41,034 bases of DNA from JACCVG01 sp034664165 (GCA_034664165.1 JAXDIE010000016.1:1-41034), one strand, 5' to 3'. Counted from the stretch's first letter, positions 23,387 to 31,884 are shown. Translations and numbers: made by a program. Notes: a model not told the origin generated them from the letters alone.

Positions 23387-25281
23387 CAGTCGCGCTCCAG
23401 GACGATCGCGCGGTCCCCGTCGTGCCCGCCGGACCACCCTTCGGCCACGTAGAGCGTCGAGTCTCCGAGGGGGCAGACCTCGGGTCCGCTGAGATCGGCG
23501 GGGCCGCCCGACGAGGCCTCGGCGGGAAGCTCTGCTCCCGGCTCGGCCACCGTCACACGGATCGTGACCAGCTCGACACCGGCATCGGCGTCGTCGTACC
23601 CGTAGCGCTCGAGGTGCGCCTTCTCGAATGCCGAGCGCAGGTCGGCCGGGTCGGCGTCCTGGCCGCCGGTGACCGTCAGCTCGTGGGCCTGGCCGGGGTA
23701 GCGGAGGTCGAAGGCACACCGGACTGCCGCATCGGGTGCGCCCAGTTCGCTCCGGCCCCGCGCCGCCAGCGCGGCCACCGCCGCGCCGACCGCATCGGCG
23801 GTGAGCTCCGGGCCGCGCAGCAGCACGCTCTCCACCAGATCTCGCCGGCGCTCGGAGATCACCAGCCCCAGTGCAGACAGCACGCCGCTGGCCTCCGGCA
23901 CGATGATCCGCGTCATGCCGAGCTCGTCGGCGATGGCGCACGCGTGGAGCGGGCCGGCGCCGCCGAAGGCGACCAAGGCCATGTCGCGCGGGTCCGAGCC
24001 GCGCTCGACCGTCATGACTCGCACGGCCTGCGCCATCTGGGCGGCGGCGACGCGCACGATGCCGGCCGCCGCGTCCATCGCGTCGAGGCCCAGCGTCCCG
24101 GCCAGCCGGCTGACCACGCGGGTCGCGGCCTCCAGGTCAAGTTCCACGCCGCCGGCCAGCCCGTTGCCCGGATCGAGGCGGCCCAGCATCAGGTTGGCGT
24201 CGGTCACCGTGGGCTCCGTGCCGCCTCGGCCGTAACACGCGGGGCCGGGGTCAGCGCCCGCGGACCCCGGCCCGACCCGCAGGGCGCCGCCCTCGTCACG
24301 CCAGGCGATCGAGCCGCCGCCCGCGCCCACCGTGTGGACGTCGACCATCGGAAGGGCCAGGGCGCGCCCGCCGACCTCGCGGCCCGACCCGGTGACGACG
24401 ATGCCGTCCGAGGCGACCGACACGTCACACGAGGTGCCGCCCATGTCCAGGCAGACGGCGGTGGCTGCCCCGGCGCGGAGCGCTGCCTGCCCGGCACCGA
24501 CGGCGCCGCCCGCCGGCCCCGAGAGCACGGTCCACGATCCATGGCGCGCCGCGGCATCGGCCCCGGCCACTCCGCCGCTCGAGAGCATCACCTCGGGCGC
24601 GGGAAGGCCGGCCGCCTGCGATTGCGTGGTCAGCTGCTCCAGGTAGCGGCGCAACAGGGGAGAGAGGGCGGCATCGACCACGGTCGTGGCGCAGCGCTCG
24701 TACTCGCGGAACAGGGCGGCGGTTTCGTGGGACGTCGAGATATGGGCGTCGGGAAGGCGTTCGCCGACCAGCGCTGCGACGCGGCTCTCGTGCTCGCTGT
24801 GACGGAAGCCCCACAGCAGGCAGACGGCGAAGGACTCCGCCGCGTCAGCGACGGCCAGGCGCCGGCCGAGCTCCTCCTCGTCGAGCGGGGTGATCACCCC
24901 CTCCGGGCCGCATCGCTCCGGCACGCCGACCCGCAATGCCTCCGGGACAAGCGGCGGCGGGTTGCCCGCGCAGAGCCGGTAGAGCTCCGCCCGCGTCTGG
25001 CGCCCGAGCTCTTCTATGTCGGTGAAGCCCTCGGTGGCCAGCAGGGCGGTGGTCGCGACCTTCCGCTCCAGCAGGGCGTTGGTGCCAACGGTCATCCCGT
25101 GGACGAACCGGGTCACGTCGGCTGCCTGTGCGCCTGCCGATTCGAGGACCGCCTGGACGGCGGCCAGCACGCCCTCGGACTGGTCGGCCGGCGTGCTCGG
25201 CGCCTTTCCCGTGAAGGCGCGCTCCGGGGTCAGCAGCACCGCGTCGGTGAACGTGCCGCCGACGTCGACCCCGAGGAGCAT
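23386..25281 (-). CDS. hyuA: HyuA: ATP-dependent hydantoinase/oxoprolinase A subunit
   Basis: A 631-residue protein of the actin-like ATPase type. MLLGVDVGGTFTDAVLL is the N-terminal phosphate-binding loop, VHGMTVGTNALLERK follows, then EYERCATTVVDAALSPLLRR, SSGGVAGADAA, LSGPAGGAVGA and CLDMGGTSCDVSV, the second ATP motif. It pairs with HyuB to hydrolyse hydantoins, N-methylhydantoin or 5-oxoproline with ATP, or in other branches to carboxylate ketones. The gene starts directly behind the stop of the creatininase-family gene and overlaps hyuB by one base. The creatininase neighbour favours a cyclic amide substrate related to creatinine or hydantoin over a ketone, but this is inference. Confidence 0.9.
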   Translation of the reverse strand: MLLGVDVGGTFTDAVLLTPERAFTGKAPSTPADQSEGVLAAVQAVLESAGAQAADVTRFVHGMTVGTNALLERKVATTALLATEGFTDIEELGRQTRAELYRLCAGNPPPLVPEALRVGVPERCGPEGVITPLDEEELGRRLAVADAAESFAVCLLWGFRHSEHESRVAALVGERLPDAHISTSHETAALFREYERCATTVVDAALSPLLRRYLEQLTTQSQAAGLPAPEVMLSSGGVAGADAAARHGSWTVLSGPAGGAVGAGQAALRAGAATAVCLDMGGTSCDVSVASDGIVVTGSGREVGGRALALPMVDVHTVGAGGGSIAWRDEGGALRVGPGSAGADPGPACYGRGGTEPTVTDANLMLGRLDPGNGLAGGVELDLEAATRVVSRLAGTLGLDAMDAAAGIVRVAAAQMAQAVRVMTVERGSDPRDMALVAFGGAGPLHACAIADELGMTRIIVPEASGVLSALGLVISERRRDLVESVLLRGPELTADAVGAAVAALAARGRSELGAPDAAVRCAFDLRYPGQAHELTVTGGQDADPADLRSAFEKAHLERYGYDDADAGVELVTIRVTVAEPGAELPAEASSGGPADLSGPEVCPLGDSTLYVAEGWSGGHDGDRAIVLERD

Positions 25282-26031
25282 CTACTCGCCCTGCGCCGGG
25301 CCGATCTGGTCCATCGCGATCTCCACCACCTTCGCCCAGTATCGCCGCCCGTTTTCAGCCGAGGCTGCGCTGGGGTCTCCAAGCACCCCGTTCGGCGCGA
25401 TGCTGTCGACCCCGCCCTCGAACAGCCCTGCCAGGGCGCCCATGGGATCGCCGGTGTAGCCGGCTTCGCCCCTGGACATGTGAACCAGGTCCGGAGCGAT
25501 GGCAAGCATCATCGAGGTCTCCCACTCGCCGCCGTGAAGTCCACCTTCGTTGACAGGCACCCCGTGCTTCTCTGCGCCGAACTGCGCCACGGTGGCGAGT
25601 GCGCCCAGATCGGTCATCCCCACTATCTCGATCCCGGGATCGGGGCCGAGTTTCTCGATCGCCGCCTGCAGCGGCCCGAAGTTGCCGCCGTGACTGGCCA
25701 GCATCACGACCCTTCGGAAGCCTCCCCGCGCGAGGCTTGCCACAAGATCGGCGACGATCGCGTGGAAAGTCTCGGCGGAGAACGAGAGGGTGCCGGCAAA
25801 CGCCAGGTGATGTGAGGAGCAGCCGACACGAACCGTGGGCGCCACAAACGCATCCAGTTCTTCCGCGATCAGGGCAGCCATGTGATCACCGATCAAGGCA
25901 TCGGTCGCCATGGCCATGTGGGGGCCGTGCTGCTCGGTTGCTCCGAACGCGATGACCACGGTGTCGCGGCCCGCGGCCAGCTCGTCCCGGATCTCCGGCC
26001 AGGTCAGCTTGTCGAGTTCCTTCGCGGACAT
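25282..26031 (-). CDS. Creatininase-family amidohydrolase
   Basis: A 249-residue enzyme of the creatininase fold. Metal ligands are visible in GATEQHGPHMAMATDALIGD (Glu33, His35, Asp44), in LASHGGNFGP and in LHGGEWETSMML. Members include creatinine amidohydrolase, 2-amino-5-formylamino-6-ribosylaminopyrimidinone deformylase (ArfB) and the mycofactocin protein MftE; no mycofactocin genes are near. The gene leads a four-gene operon with hyuA, hyuB and a reductase, and its stop touches the hyuA start, so the substrate is likely a cyclic amide or one of its products. GGAGG lies about 6 bases before the ATG at 26031, so this operon has a leadered message. Confidence 0.87.
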   Translation of the reverse strand: MSAKELDKLTWPEIRDELAAGRDTVVIAFGATEQHGPHMAMATDALIGDHMAALIAEELDAFVAPTVRVGCSSHHLAFAGTLSFSAETFHAIVADLVASLARGGFRRVVMLASHGGNFGPLQAAIEKLGPDPGIEIVGMTDLGALATVAQFGAEKHGVPVNEGGLHGGEWETSMMLAIAPDLVHMSRGEAGYTGDPMGALAGLFEGGVDSIAPNGVLGDPSAASAENGRRYWAKVVEIAMDQIGPAQGE

Positions 26032-26070
26032 GTCCGTCCTCCGTCGGGTGCGTTGTCCGGCCCATTAAAT

Positions 26071-26103
26071 GCGAGTGGGCCACCCACCCGGTTGCCCACT
26101 CGC
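26071..26103 (-). terminator. Terminator-like hairpin before the creatininase operon
   Basis: A perfect 10-base inverted repeat (26071-26080 with 26094-26103) with a 13-base loop. On the minus strand it is followed by ATTTAAT. It probably ends the upstream small gene (26165-26575) and insulates the creatininase-hyuAB operon. Confidence 0.6.
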
Positions 26104-26120
26104 GTCCCCTTGTCCCCATT

Positions 26121-26148
26121 GCCGGTCCCCCTGCGGGGCGCAACCGGC
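26121..26148 (-). terminator. Second hairpin downstream of the small zinc-binding-type gene
   Basis: GCCGGT (26121-26126) pairs with ACCGGC (26143-26148), with an inner CCCC/GGGG pairing. It lies 16 bases after the stop of the gene at 26165 and forms a tandem with the hairpin at 26071. Confidence 0.4.
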
Positions 26149-26164
26149 CTTGAAGTGGTTCAGA

Positions 26165-26575
26165 TCAGGCGGCCAGCTCCTCAAGGTGCCGGTGCGACGG
26201 GCAGTACTTGTTGCCCGGAAGCGGGATCCTCTGGCAGGCGGTGCCGCGGCGAGTCGAGGCGTGACAGGACAGCGGGGCACCGTCGAGCGTGCGCCCGGCA
26301 AGCTCGGCGCGCTCGACGAACTCGGAGGCCAGCGTCATGTGGCGCTCGATCACGCGGTAGGCGCGCAGCTGCGACTGCATCGGGAAGAGCGCGCGGACAT
26401 CGCGGTACAGCGAGCGGGCCGGCTTGGCGAAGTAGTGGCGGTCGGTCGCGATGCGCTCGACGGCTGCTTCGCAGGAGGCGAGGAACTGAGTCTTGTTGGC
26501 CCTCGTGCCGCCAAGGCAATCACCCGTGACCTCGGGAGCCAGCTCGCGGTAGAGAGAACGACTGAATTGGTACAT
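26165..26575 (-). CDS. Small conserved-type protein with C-terminal Cys/His motif
   Basis: A 136-residue protein of unknown function. The start MYQFSRSLYRELAPEV and a helical middle (RDVRALFPMQSQLRAYRVIE) lead to a C-terminal motif C-x10-C-x10-C-x2-H, read as SCHASTRRGTACQRIPLP and YCPSH. Three Cys and one His in this pattern suggest a zinc site like those of short treble-clef proteins. I chose the ATG at 26575: AAAGGGGGG lies about 10 bases upstream and the protein start is strongly patterned; a longer in-frame reading from 26725 overlaps the nadB end. A leader of up to about 130 bases and a possible TTGACC-type -35 inside the nadB 3' end are visible. Confidence 0.65.
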   Translation of the reverse strand: MYQFSRSLYRELAPEVTGDCLGGTRANKTQFLASCEAAVERIATDRHYFAKPARSLYRDVRALFPMQSQLRAYRVIERHMTLASEFVERAELAGRTLDGAPLSCHASTRRGTACQRIPLPGNKYCPSHRHLEELAA

Positions 26576-26708
26576 CCGGGTGGCCCCCCTTTGTCGGCCA
26601 TGCACTCTTGGAGACGTTCGATGCTGCTCTAACCCCTGCAGCCACGTCGAGTATCGCCCTGGCCTGTGAACTCCCGGTGAGGCAACTATTAAGAGGGGAT
26701 TAACACGG

Positions 26709-28199
26709 TCAATCCCAGTGTTCAAGCGCCGGACCGGCGTTTCCGTCGATCACGGTGTGCATCCCGGCCAGCGCCGGATCCTCCTCCGGGAAGTCCGCGC
26801 GCTGATGCGCGCCCCGGCTTTCCTTACGCGCGAGCGCCGACAACGCGATCAACCGGGCCAGCGGGAACGGGTCTCCACTGAGGGCCTCGAGATCCTCCGG
26901 AGTGCGCTCCAACCCGGCCAGCAGCGACAGCGCCTCGCGTGTCTCCGCGGGAGGAACGGGTGACGGCGCGGGCTCCGGAGGCGGCCCCGGGCTGGCCGGC
27001 GGGGCGGGCTCCGACCCCAGTACCTGCACCGCCCGGTGCGAGAACACGACGCACTCGGCGAGCGAGTTGGAGGCGATCCTGTTGGCCCCGTGCAGGCCGG
27101 TGCAGGCGCATTCGCCGACGGCAAAGAGCCCGGGAATCGATGAGCGTCCGTCAAGGTCGGTGGCGATCCCGCCCATCATGTAGTGGGCGGCCGGTGCCAC
27201 GGGCACGGGTGCGGCGGAAGGGTCCAGGCCGGCCCGCACCAGGGCTGCCTGGATGTTGGGGAAGCGGCTCATGTCGACTGGCCTGAGGTCCAGGCCGACC
27301 GAGCGCCCGCCGCCCTTCTCCAGCTGATGCTTCACGGCCAGCGCCACCACGTCGCGGGGCGCCAGCTCGTCGACAAAGCGCTCGCCATCGGCGTCCAGGA
27401 GCAGAGCTCCCTCGCCACGCACGGCCTCGGTGATCAGGAACCCGTCGTTCTCGTCGTCCGCGACAAGGGCGGTGGGATGGAACTGGAGCAACTCGAGGTC
27501 CGCGAGCCGCGCGCCCGCATGCCGGGCGAGGCTCATTCCGGCTCCGATCGCGCCGCGCGGGTTGGTGGTGCGCTTCCAGAGGGCGGCCGCGCCACCCGTG
27601 GCCAGGATCGTGGCCGAGGCGACGATGCCCGCCGGACACGGGGGAGAGGCTGCCCGCGCCGGAGCGGCGCGCAGCCCGATGCAGCGCCCGTCCTGGATCC
27701 ACAGGGCATCGGCCGAGGCCCCCTCCAGGATCGTTATCAAGGGATGCGCGGCGGCCAGTGCCGACAGCTGCCGGGTGATCCGCCGCCCGGTGGCCGCTCC
27801 ACCGGCATGGGCCACCCGGCGGTGGGAGTGCCCGCCCTCGAGCCCCAGGGCCAGGGCACCGGTCCGGTCGGCGTCGAAGCGCACGCCCAGGTCGATCAGC
27901 TCCTGCACGCGGGCGGGCGCGTCCTGGCACAGCGCCTGGACCGCGCTCGGGCGGCAGAGTCCACGGCCCGCGGCCATGGTGTCCTCCGCATGTGACTCGG
28001 GCGAGTCCTCCGCTGCCAGCGCGGCGGCGACACCGCCCTGCGCCCAGTAGCTCGCGGATGCCGCCAGCGGGGAGCGTGAGACCAGCACCACCCCGGCCCC
28101 GGAGTGCGCCGCGGACAGCGCCGCGTAGATTCCGGCCGCGCCGGCACCCACGACTGCGACGTCGGCTCGGACGAGATCTGTGCTCAGGTCGCTCGCCAC
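26709..28199 (-). CDS. nadB: L-aspartate oxidase
   Basis: A 496-residue flavoprotein that oxidises L-aspartate to iminoaspartate, the first step of de novo NAD synthesis. It shows the FAD loop VVGAGAAGIYAAL near residue 15, SYWAQGGVAAAL, EGGHSHRRVAHAGGAATGR, LQFHPTAL, EAVRGEGALL and a C-terminal FAVGECACTGLHGANRIASN, all typical of NadB in the succinate dehydrogenase flavoprotein family. The C-terminal helical domain is short and preceded by a Pro-rich linker (PAPPASPGPPPEPAPSPVPP), unusual compared with enterobacterial NadB. The partners nadA and nadC are not in the window. The GTG start at 28199 lies 13 residues before the FAD loop. It is divergent from the HDAC-family gene with almost no gap. 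Confidence 0.9.
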   Translation of the reverse strand: MASDLSTDLVRADVAVVGAGAAGIYAALSAAHSGAGVVLVSRSPLAASASYWAQGGVAAALAAEDSPESHAEDTMAAGRGLCRPSAVQALCQDAPARVQELIDLGVRFDADRTGALALGLEGGHSHRRVAHAGGAATGRRITRQLSALAAAHPLITILEGASADALWIQDGRCIGLRAAPARAASPPCPAGIVASATILATGGAAALWKRTTNPRGAIGAGMSLARHAGARLADLELLQFHPTALVADDENDGFLITEAVRGEGALLLDADGERFVDELAPRDVVALAVKHQLEKGGGRSVGLDLRPVDMSRFPNIQAALVRAGLDPSAAPVPVAPAAHYMMGGIATDLDGRSSIPGLFAVGECACTGLHGANRIASNSLAECVVFSHRAVQVLGSEPAPPASPGPPPEPAPSPVPPAETREALSLLAGLERTPEDLEALSGDPFPLARLIALSALARKESRGAHQRADFPEEDPALAGMHTVIDGNAGPALEHWD

Positions 28200-28222
28200 G
28201 GTGCGGGGACTACGGTATCCGC

Positions 28223-29239
28223 ATCGGCGACTCCGTTTACATCAGGCACGCCTCATCGCTGGCCCACGACACGGGCGCGCACCCGGAAGGGCCGGGCCGG
28301 ATACCGGCGATCGAGCGCGAACTGGAGAGCCGTGAATGGCTGGGCTACCGGCTGTCCGAGGCGCCCGCCGCAACCCATGAGCAACTGCTTCGCGTGCACC
28401 CCGAGCGCCACATCGCGGCGGTAAGGGACATGAGTGAGCACGGCGGGGGCAGCTTCGATGCTGACACCCTGGCCAGCGCGGGCTCCTACGATGCCGCGCT
28501 GCACGCAGCGGGCGGTGCGTGCTCGCTGGTGGAGCAGTTGATCTCGGGGCAGGCCTCAACGGGATTCTGCGGCCTCCGGCCGCCGGGGCACCACGCCGAG
28601 CCGGCACAGGCCATGGGCTTCTGCCTCTTCAACAACGTCGCCGTGGCCGCGCGCCATGCCATCGACCAGCTCGGGCTGCAGCGCGTGTTCATCCTCGACT
28701 GGGACGTCCATCACGGGAACGGGACAAACGACATCTTTCACGGATCGCGCGAGGTGCTGTTCGCGAGCATCCACCAGTCGCCGCTCTACCCGGGCACCGG
28801 CCCCCTGTCGGACTCCGGCTCGGGCGATGCCGTCGGCTACACGATCAACCTGCCGGTTCCGCCCGGGTCTGGCGAACCGACCTGGCTGGCGCTTGTGGAG
28901 CACATCGCCATCGCCGCCGCCCGCCAGTTCCGCCCCGAGCTGATCCTGATCTCCGCGGGGTTCGACGCCCACCGCGCCGACCCGCTGGCCGAGTGCAGGC
29001 TCGACGCCGGGTCGTTTGCCGCCATGGCCCTCCACGTCCGGGCGCTGGGACAGGAGCTCGGCGTGCCGGTCGGAGCGGTCCTCGAGGGCGGCTACGACCT
29101 GGATGCGCTCGCCGACTCGGTGGCCGCGACCCTCGAGGCGCTGGCGCGGGGCGGCGAGGCGCCGTCCGCGCCGCCCGACGAGCTCGCGTTGAACGCCGGC
29201 CGTTCGGTCGGCCGCTTCTGGGATCTGGCCCTGACGTGA
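28223..29239 (+). CDS. HDAC/acetoin-utilisation-family deacetylase (start uncertain)
   Basis: About 338 residues of a class II-type histone-deacetylase-family enzyme: HDTGAHPEGPGRI near the start, GLRPPGHHAEPAQAMGFC, FNNVAVAARHA, the zinc-binding DWDVHHGNGT and ISAGFDAHRADPL, and a C-terminal EGGYDLDAL. Bacterial members remove acetyl groups from polyamines, acetoin-pathway proteins or other substrates. The start is a problem: the family match begins at about 28236, but no in-frame ATG, GTG or TTG exists between 28080 and there. The coordinate given is an in-frame ATC 6 bases after a TACGGT -10-like element (28211-28216). A start inside nadB, another rare start codon or a small sequence error are alternatives. 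The adenylate cyclase gene follows after 4 bases. Confidence 0.75.
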   Translation: MGDSVYIRHASSLAHDTGAHPEGPGRIPAIERELESREWLGYRLSEAPAATHEQLLRVHPERHIAAVRDMSEHGGGSFDADTLASAGSYDAALHAAGGACSLVEQLISGQASTGFCGLRPPGHHAEPAQAMGFCLFNNVAVAARHAIDQLGLQRVFILDWDVHHGNGTNDIFHGSREVLFASIHQSPLYPGTGPLSDSGSGDAVGYTINLPVPPGSGEPTWLALVEHIAIAAARQFRPELILISAGFDAHRADPLAECRLDAGSFAAMALHVRALGQELGVPVGAVLEGGYDLDALADSVAATLEALARGGEAPSAPPDELALNAGRSVGRFWDLALT

Positions 29240-29243
29240 GCCG

Positions 29244-30800
29244 ATGAAGGGCAAGGGGCTGGTCGCGGCCGACAGCGCTGCGTCGCTGGAGCTCGTCAGT
29301 TCCTTTACCGGGCGGATCCTTGTGCGGGTGTACGGGAGGCTGGGCACCTTCTACCCGCTCACGGTCCTGGCGCTCCAGCTGCTCTCGGGGTACGTGATCG
29401 CCGCGTTCGCGGTGGTCATCGCGAGCCGCTACCTGGTTGCCTCGAATCTGGCGCTCTTGAAGTTCGCCGGGGTGGTCGGAGTGTTGGTCACGGTCGGCTA
29501 TTTCGGCGCCCTCGTCCGTGGCTACCTGACGCTCCGGCCCGTCAAGCGCTGGCTCAAGGGCCAGCGTGACGCCGAGTCGACGCGCAGCGCGTGGCAGGCA
29601 GCGATCGCGCTGCCGGCGTTCTACCTCCGCACGCCGCTCCGCCTGATCTTCGGAGTGGCCCTCCCGTTTGCCGTAGCCGGCTATCTCGTGCTCTCGCTGA
29701 GCCTGGGCGAGGCGGGGGCGCTGATGTTTGGCGCGTGTGTGGGTGTCAGCTACGCCGGAGTGCTCGACTACTTCTCACTCGAGGGCCTGATGCGCCCGGT
29801 CGTAGCCGACATCGCCGCCGCCCTGCCGCGCCGGAGCGAGGCCGAGGCGCGCGGCGTCTCCGTGAGGGCCAAGCTCCTCGTGGCCCTGCCGGCGATCAAC
29901 GTGATCACTGCGATCACCGTGGCCACCCTCATATCGCCCGAGGACCATCTCACCGACCTGGTCGTCGACGTTCTGATCGCCACCGGCGTCGCGCTGTCGC
30001 TTTCGCTGCTCCTCGTGATGCGTGTGACCTCGGCCATGGTCCGCCCGATCGGTGACCTGCAGCGTGGCCTGGACCTTGTCGAGGAGGGCCGGCTGGATGT
30101 CGTCGTGCCGGTCACGAGCGGCGACGAGATCGGCGAGCTTGCCGCAGCCTTCAACCGGATGGTCGCCGCCCTGGCCGACCGCGAGCGGATCCGGGAGGTG
30201 TTCGGCACCTTCGTGGACCGCGACGTGGCCGATCACATCCTGGGCTCCCCCGGGGCACTGGCCGGCGAGGAGGTGGACGTCACCGTGATGTTCCTCGACG
30301 TCCGAGGCTTCACGGGCTTCGCGGAGACAGCGGCGCCGACAGAGGTGGTCGAGCGCCTCAACCGGCTGTTCGAGCTGGTGGTGCCCTTCATCGCGGCCGA
30401 CCAGGGTCAGGTCGACAAGTTCATAGGCGACGGCTTGATGGCCGTGTTCGGGGCACCCCGGGCGCTGTCCGACCACGCCGATCGCGCCCTGGCGGCCGCC
30501 TGCGCGATCGCGGCTGCCGTGGAGGCGGAGTTCGGCGACGAGCTGCGGATCGGGATCGGCCTGAACTCGGGGCCGGTCGTGGCCGGCAGCATCGGCGCCG
30601 CCGAGCGCCTGAACTACAGCGTGATCGGAGACGCGGTGAACGTCGCCGCGCGGGTCGAGGCCGCGACGCGAGAAACCGGCGACGTGGTGCTGCTGACGGA
30701 GCAGACCTGTGCGCTGCTTGCCGATCGCTCGGCTCTGGAGCGGCGCGGCGAGGTGTCGCTCAAGGGCCGAGCCGAGCCGGTGGTGGTCTACTCGCCGTAG
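29244..30800 (+). CDS. Membrane class III adenylate/guanylate cyclase with HAMP domain
   Basis: A 518-residue protein. Six or so hydrophobic segments (about residues 32-58, 68-92, 115-150, 152-172, 212-232, 240-262) form a membrane domain. A HAMP-like linker follows (RPIGDLQRGLDLVEEGRLDV, then GDEIGELAAAFNRM), and the catalytic domain starts near residue 340. FLDVRGFT carries the metal-binding Asp, VDKFIGDGLMAVFG the second Asp, and NYSVIGDAVNVAARVEA the purine and transition-state region. The domain looks active and of the adenylate type, although the cyclised base is inferred. The ATG at 29244 lies 4 bases after the HDAC-family stop, with no separate promoter seen, so deacetylase and cyclase are probably one transcript. 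Confidence 0.88.
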   Translation: MKGKGLVAADSAASLELVSSFTGRILVRVYGRLGTFYPLTVLALQLLSGYVIAAFAVVIASRYLVASNLALLKFAGVVGVLVTVGYFGALVRGYLTLRPVKRWLKGQRDAESTRSAWQAAIALPAFYLRTPLRLIFGVALPFAVAGYLVLSLSLGEAGALMFGACVGVSYAGVLDYFSLEGLMRPVVADIAAALPRRSEAEARGVSVRAKLLVALPAINVITAITVATLISPEDHLTDLVVDVLIATGVALSLSLLLVMRVTSAMVRPIGDLQRGLDLVEEGRLDVVVPVTSGDEIGELAAAFNRMVAALADRERIREVFGTFVDRDVADHILGSPGALAGEEVDVTVMFLDVRGFTGFAETAAPTEVVERLNRLFELVVPFIAADQGQVDKFIGDGLMAVFGAPRALSDHADRALAAACAIAAAVEAEFGDELRIGIGLNSGPVVAGSIGAAERLNYSVIGDAVNVAARVEAATRETGDVVLLTEQTCALLADRSALERRGEVSLKGRAEPVVVYSP

Positions 30801-30871
30801 CCGGCCGGGCGTTTACGGCGGCAATGAGGTGGTCGGGTAGGGGCCTCGCCGATCGACAAACCCGTCCTGGA

Positions 30872-30893
30872 CGCCCTATACGGGTACAGGGCG
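30872..30893. repeat. Near-perfect palindrome between convergent genes
   Basis: A 22-base near palindrome: CGCCCT and AGGGCG arms, one mismatch, then TA/TA pairing around a CGGG loop. It lies in the 139-base gap between the cyclase and htpX stops and may be a bidirectional terminator, though it has no T-tract; a protein binding site is another option. Nothing else is visible in this gap. Confidence 0.4.
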
Positions 30894-30939
30894 GGATCGT
30901 TGGATCCGCCACTTCTTCATTGCTGCTGTTGGCCTGGGT

Positions 30940-31884
30940 CTACAGCCCCTGAGGGCCGAGGATGCCCGCCATGGCCTGCGAGTACTCGCGCTTGCTGTGC
31001 GAGTGCTGGATCCCGCCGGAGAGGGTGTCGAGTGCAGCAAGGCGATCCTCCGTCGGGGGATGCGTCGCGAACAGGCGGCCCAGCGCGCCGAAGGCCCCGG
31101 GCACGATGTACATGTGCGCGATGGTCGATGAGTTCTTCGTGGCCTGGGCCGGCCCGGCGATCAGCCTCAACGCCGAAGACAGACCCTGCGGGTAGCGGGT
31201 CAGCTCGGCGGCCATGGCGTCGGCAAGGAACTCCCGGCGGCGGGAGATCGACATCTGGATCAGCACCGCGGCGATGGGCGCCAGGATCAGCGTGACCAGG
31301 GCCACGATCACCATGATCGGGTTCTGGTTGTCGCGGCGGCCGCCGCCGAACAGGCCGAGCCGGAGCCCGAGCTCCGAGATCAGGCCGAGTGACCCGGCGA
31401 GCACCGCTGCGTAGGTCATCAGCCGCACGTCGTAGTTGCGCACGTGCGAGATCTCGTGGGCGATCACCCCCTCGAGCTCCTCCTTGTCGAGTGCCCGGAT
31501 CAGGCCGATGTTGGCGCAGACGATCGCCTGCTCCTGCGTGCGCCCTGCCGCGAATGCATTGGGGCTCTCGTCCATCGCGATGTACACGCGCGGCATCTTC
31601 GGCAGCCCGGCGGCCAGGGTCATCGTCTCCACGGCGTCCCACAGCTCGGGCGCCTGCGACCTCTCCTCGACCTTCTGCCCGCCGGCCAGGGCCACGGCCA
31701 TGTCGTCGCCCAGGAAAAGCGCCGCGAGCGTCATCCCGACCGCGACGATTGCCGCGATCACAAGCGCCACGTTGCCGTACAGGTAGGAGATCGCCCAGCC
31801 GATCGCCAGGTAGATGACGATGAAGCCGCAGAAGAGCAGGAAGCTCTTCCGCTTGTTCCTCGAGATCTGCTGGGAGAGCTCCAC
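30940..31884 (-). CDS. htpX: HtpX-type M48 membrane zinc protease
   Basis: A 314-residue protein with two N-terminal membrane helices (about 15-35 and 40-58), the zinc motif HEISH (in GVIAHEISHVRN), two further membrane segments, the third ligand region RRREFLADAMAAELTR, and the C-terminal LFATHPPTEDRLAAL. HtpX degrades damaged membrane proteins. It follows lemA with 4 bases between stop and GTG start, the common LemA-HtpX pair. The length is near the family norm of about 290-300. Confidence 0.92.
   Translation of the reverse strand: MELSQQISRNKRKSFLLFCGFIVIYLAIGWAISYLYGNVALVIAAIVAVGMTLAALFLGDDMAVALAGGQKVEERSQAPELWDAVETMTLAAGLPKMPRVYIAMDESPNAFAAGRTQEQAIVCANIGLIRALDKEELEGVIAHEISHVRNYDVRLMTYAAVLAGSLGLISELGLRLGLFGGGRRDNQNPIMVIVALVTLILAPIAAVLIQMSISRRREFLADAMAAELTRYPQGLSSALRLIAGPAQATKNSSTIAHMYIVPGAFGALGRLFATHPPTEDRLAALDTLSGGIQHSHSKREYSQAMAGILGPQGL

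Noticed and set aside
23387..23941. N-terminal extension of HyuB upstream of 23386
   Set aside because: It overlaps hyuA fully and is Arg/Ala/Gly-rich; the family start MDPISLEVMLGAL lies exactly at 23386.
23422..25815. Plus-strand open frame of 797 codons opposite hyuA and the creatininase-family gene
   Set aside because: It spans two real genes on the other strand and shows no recognisable domain.
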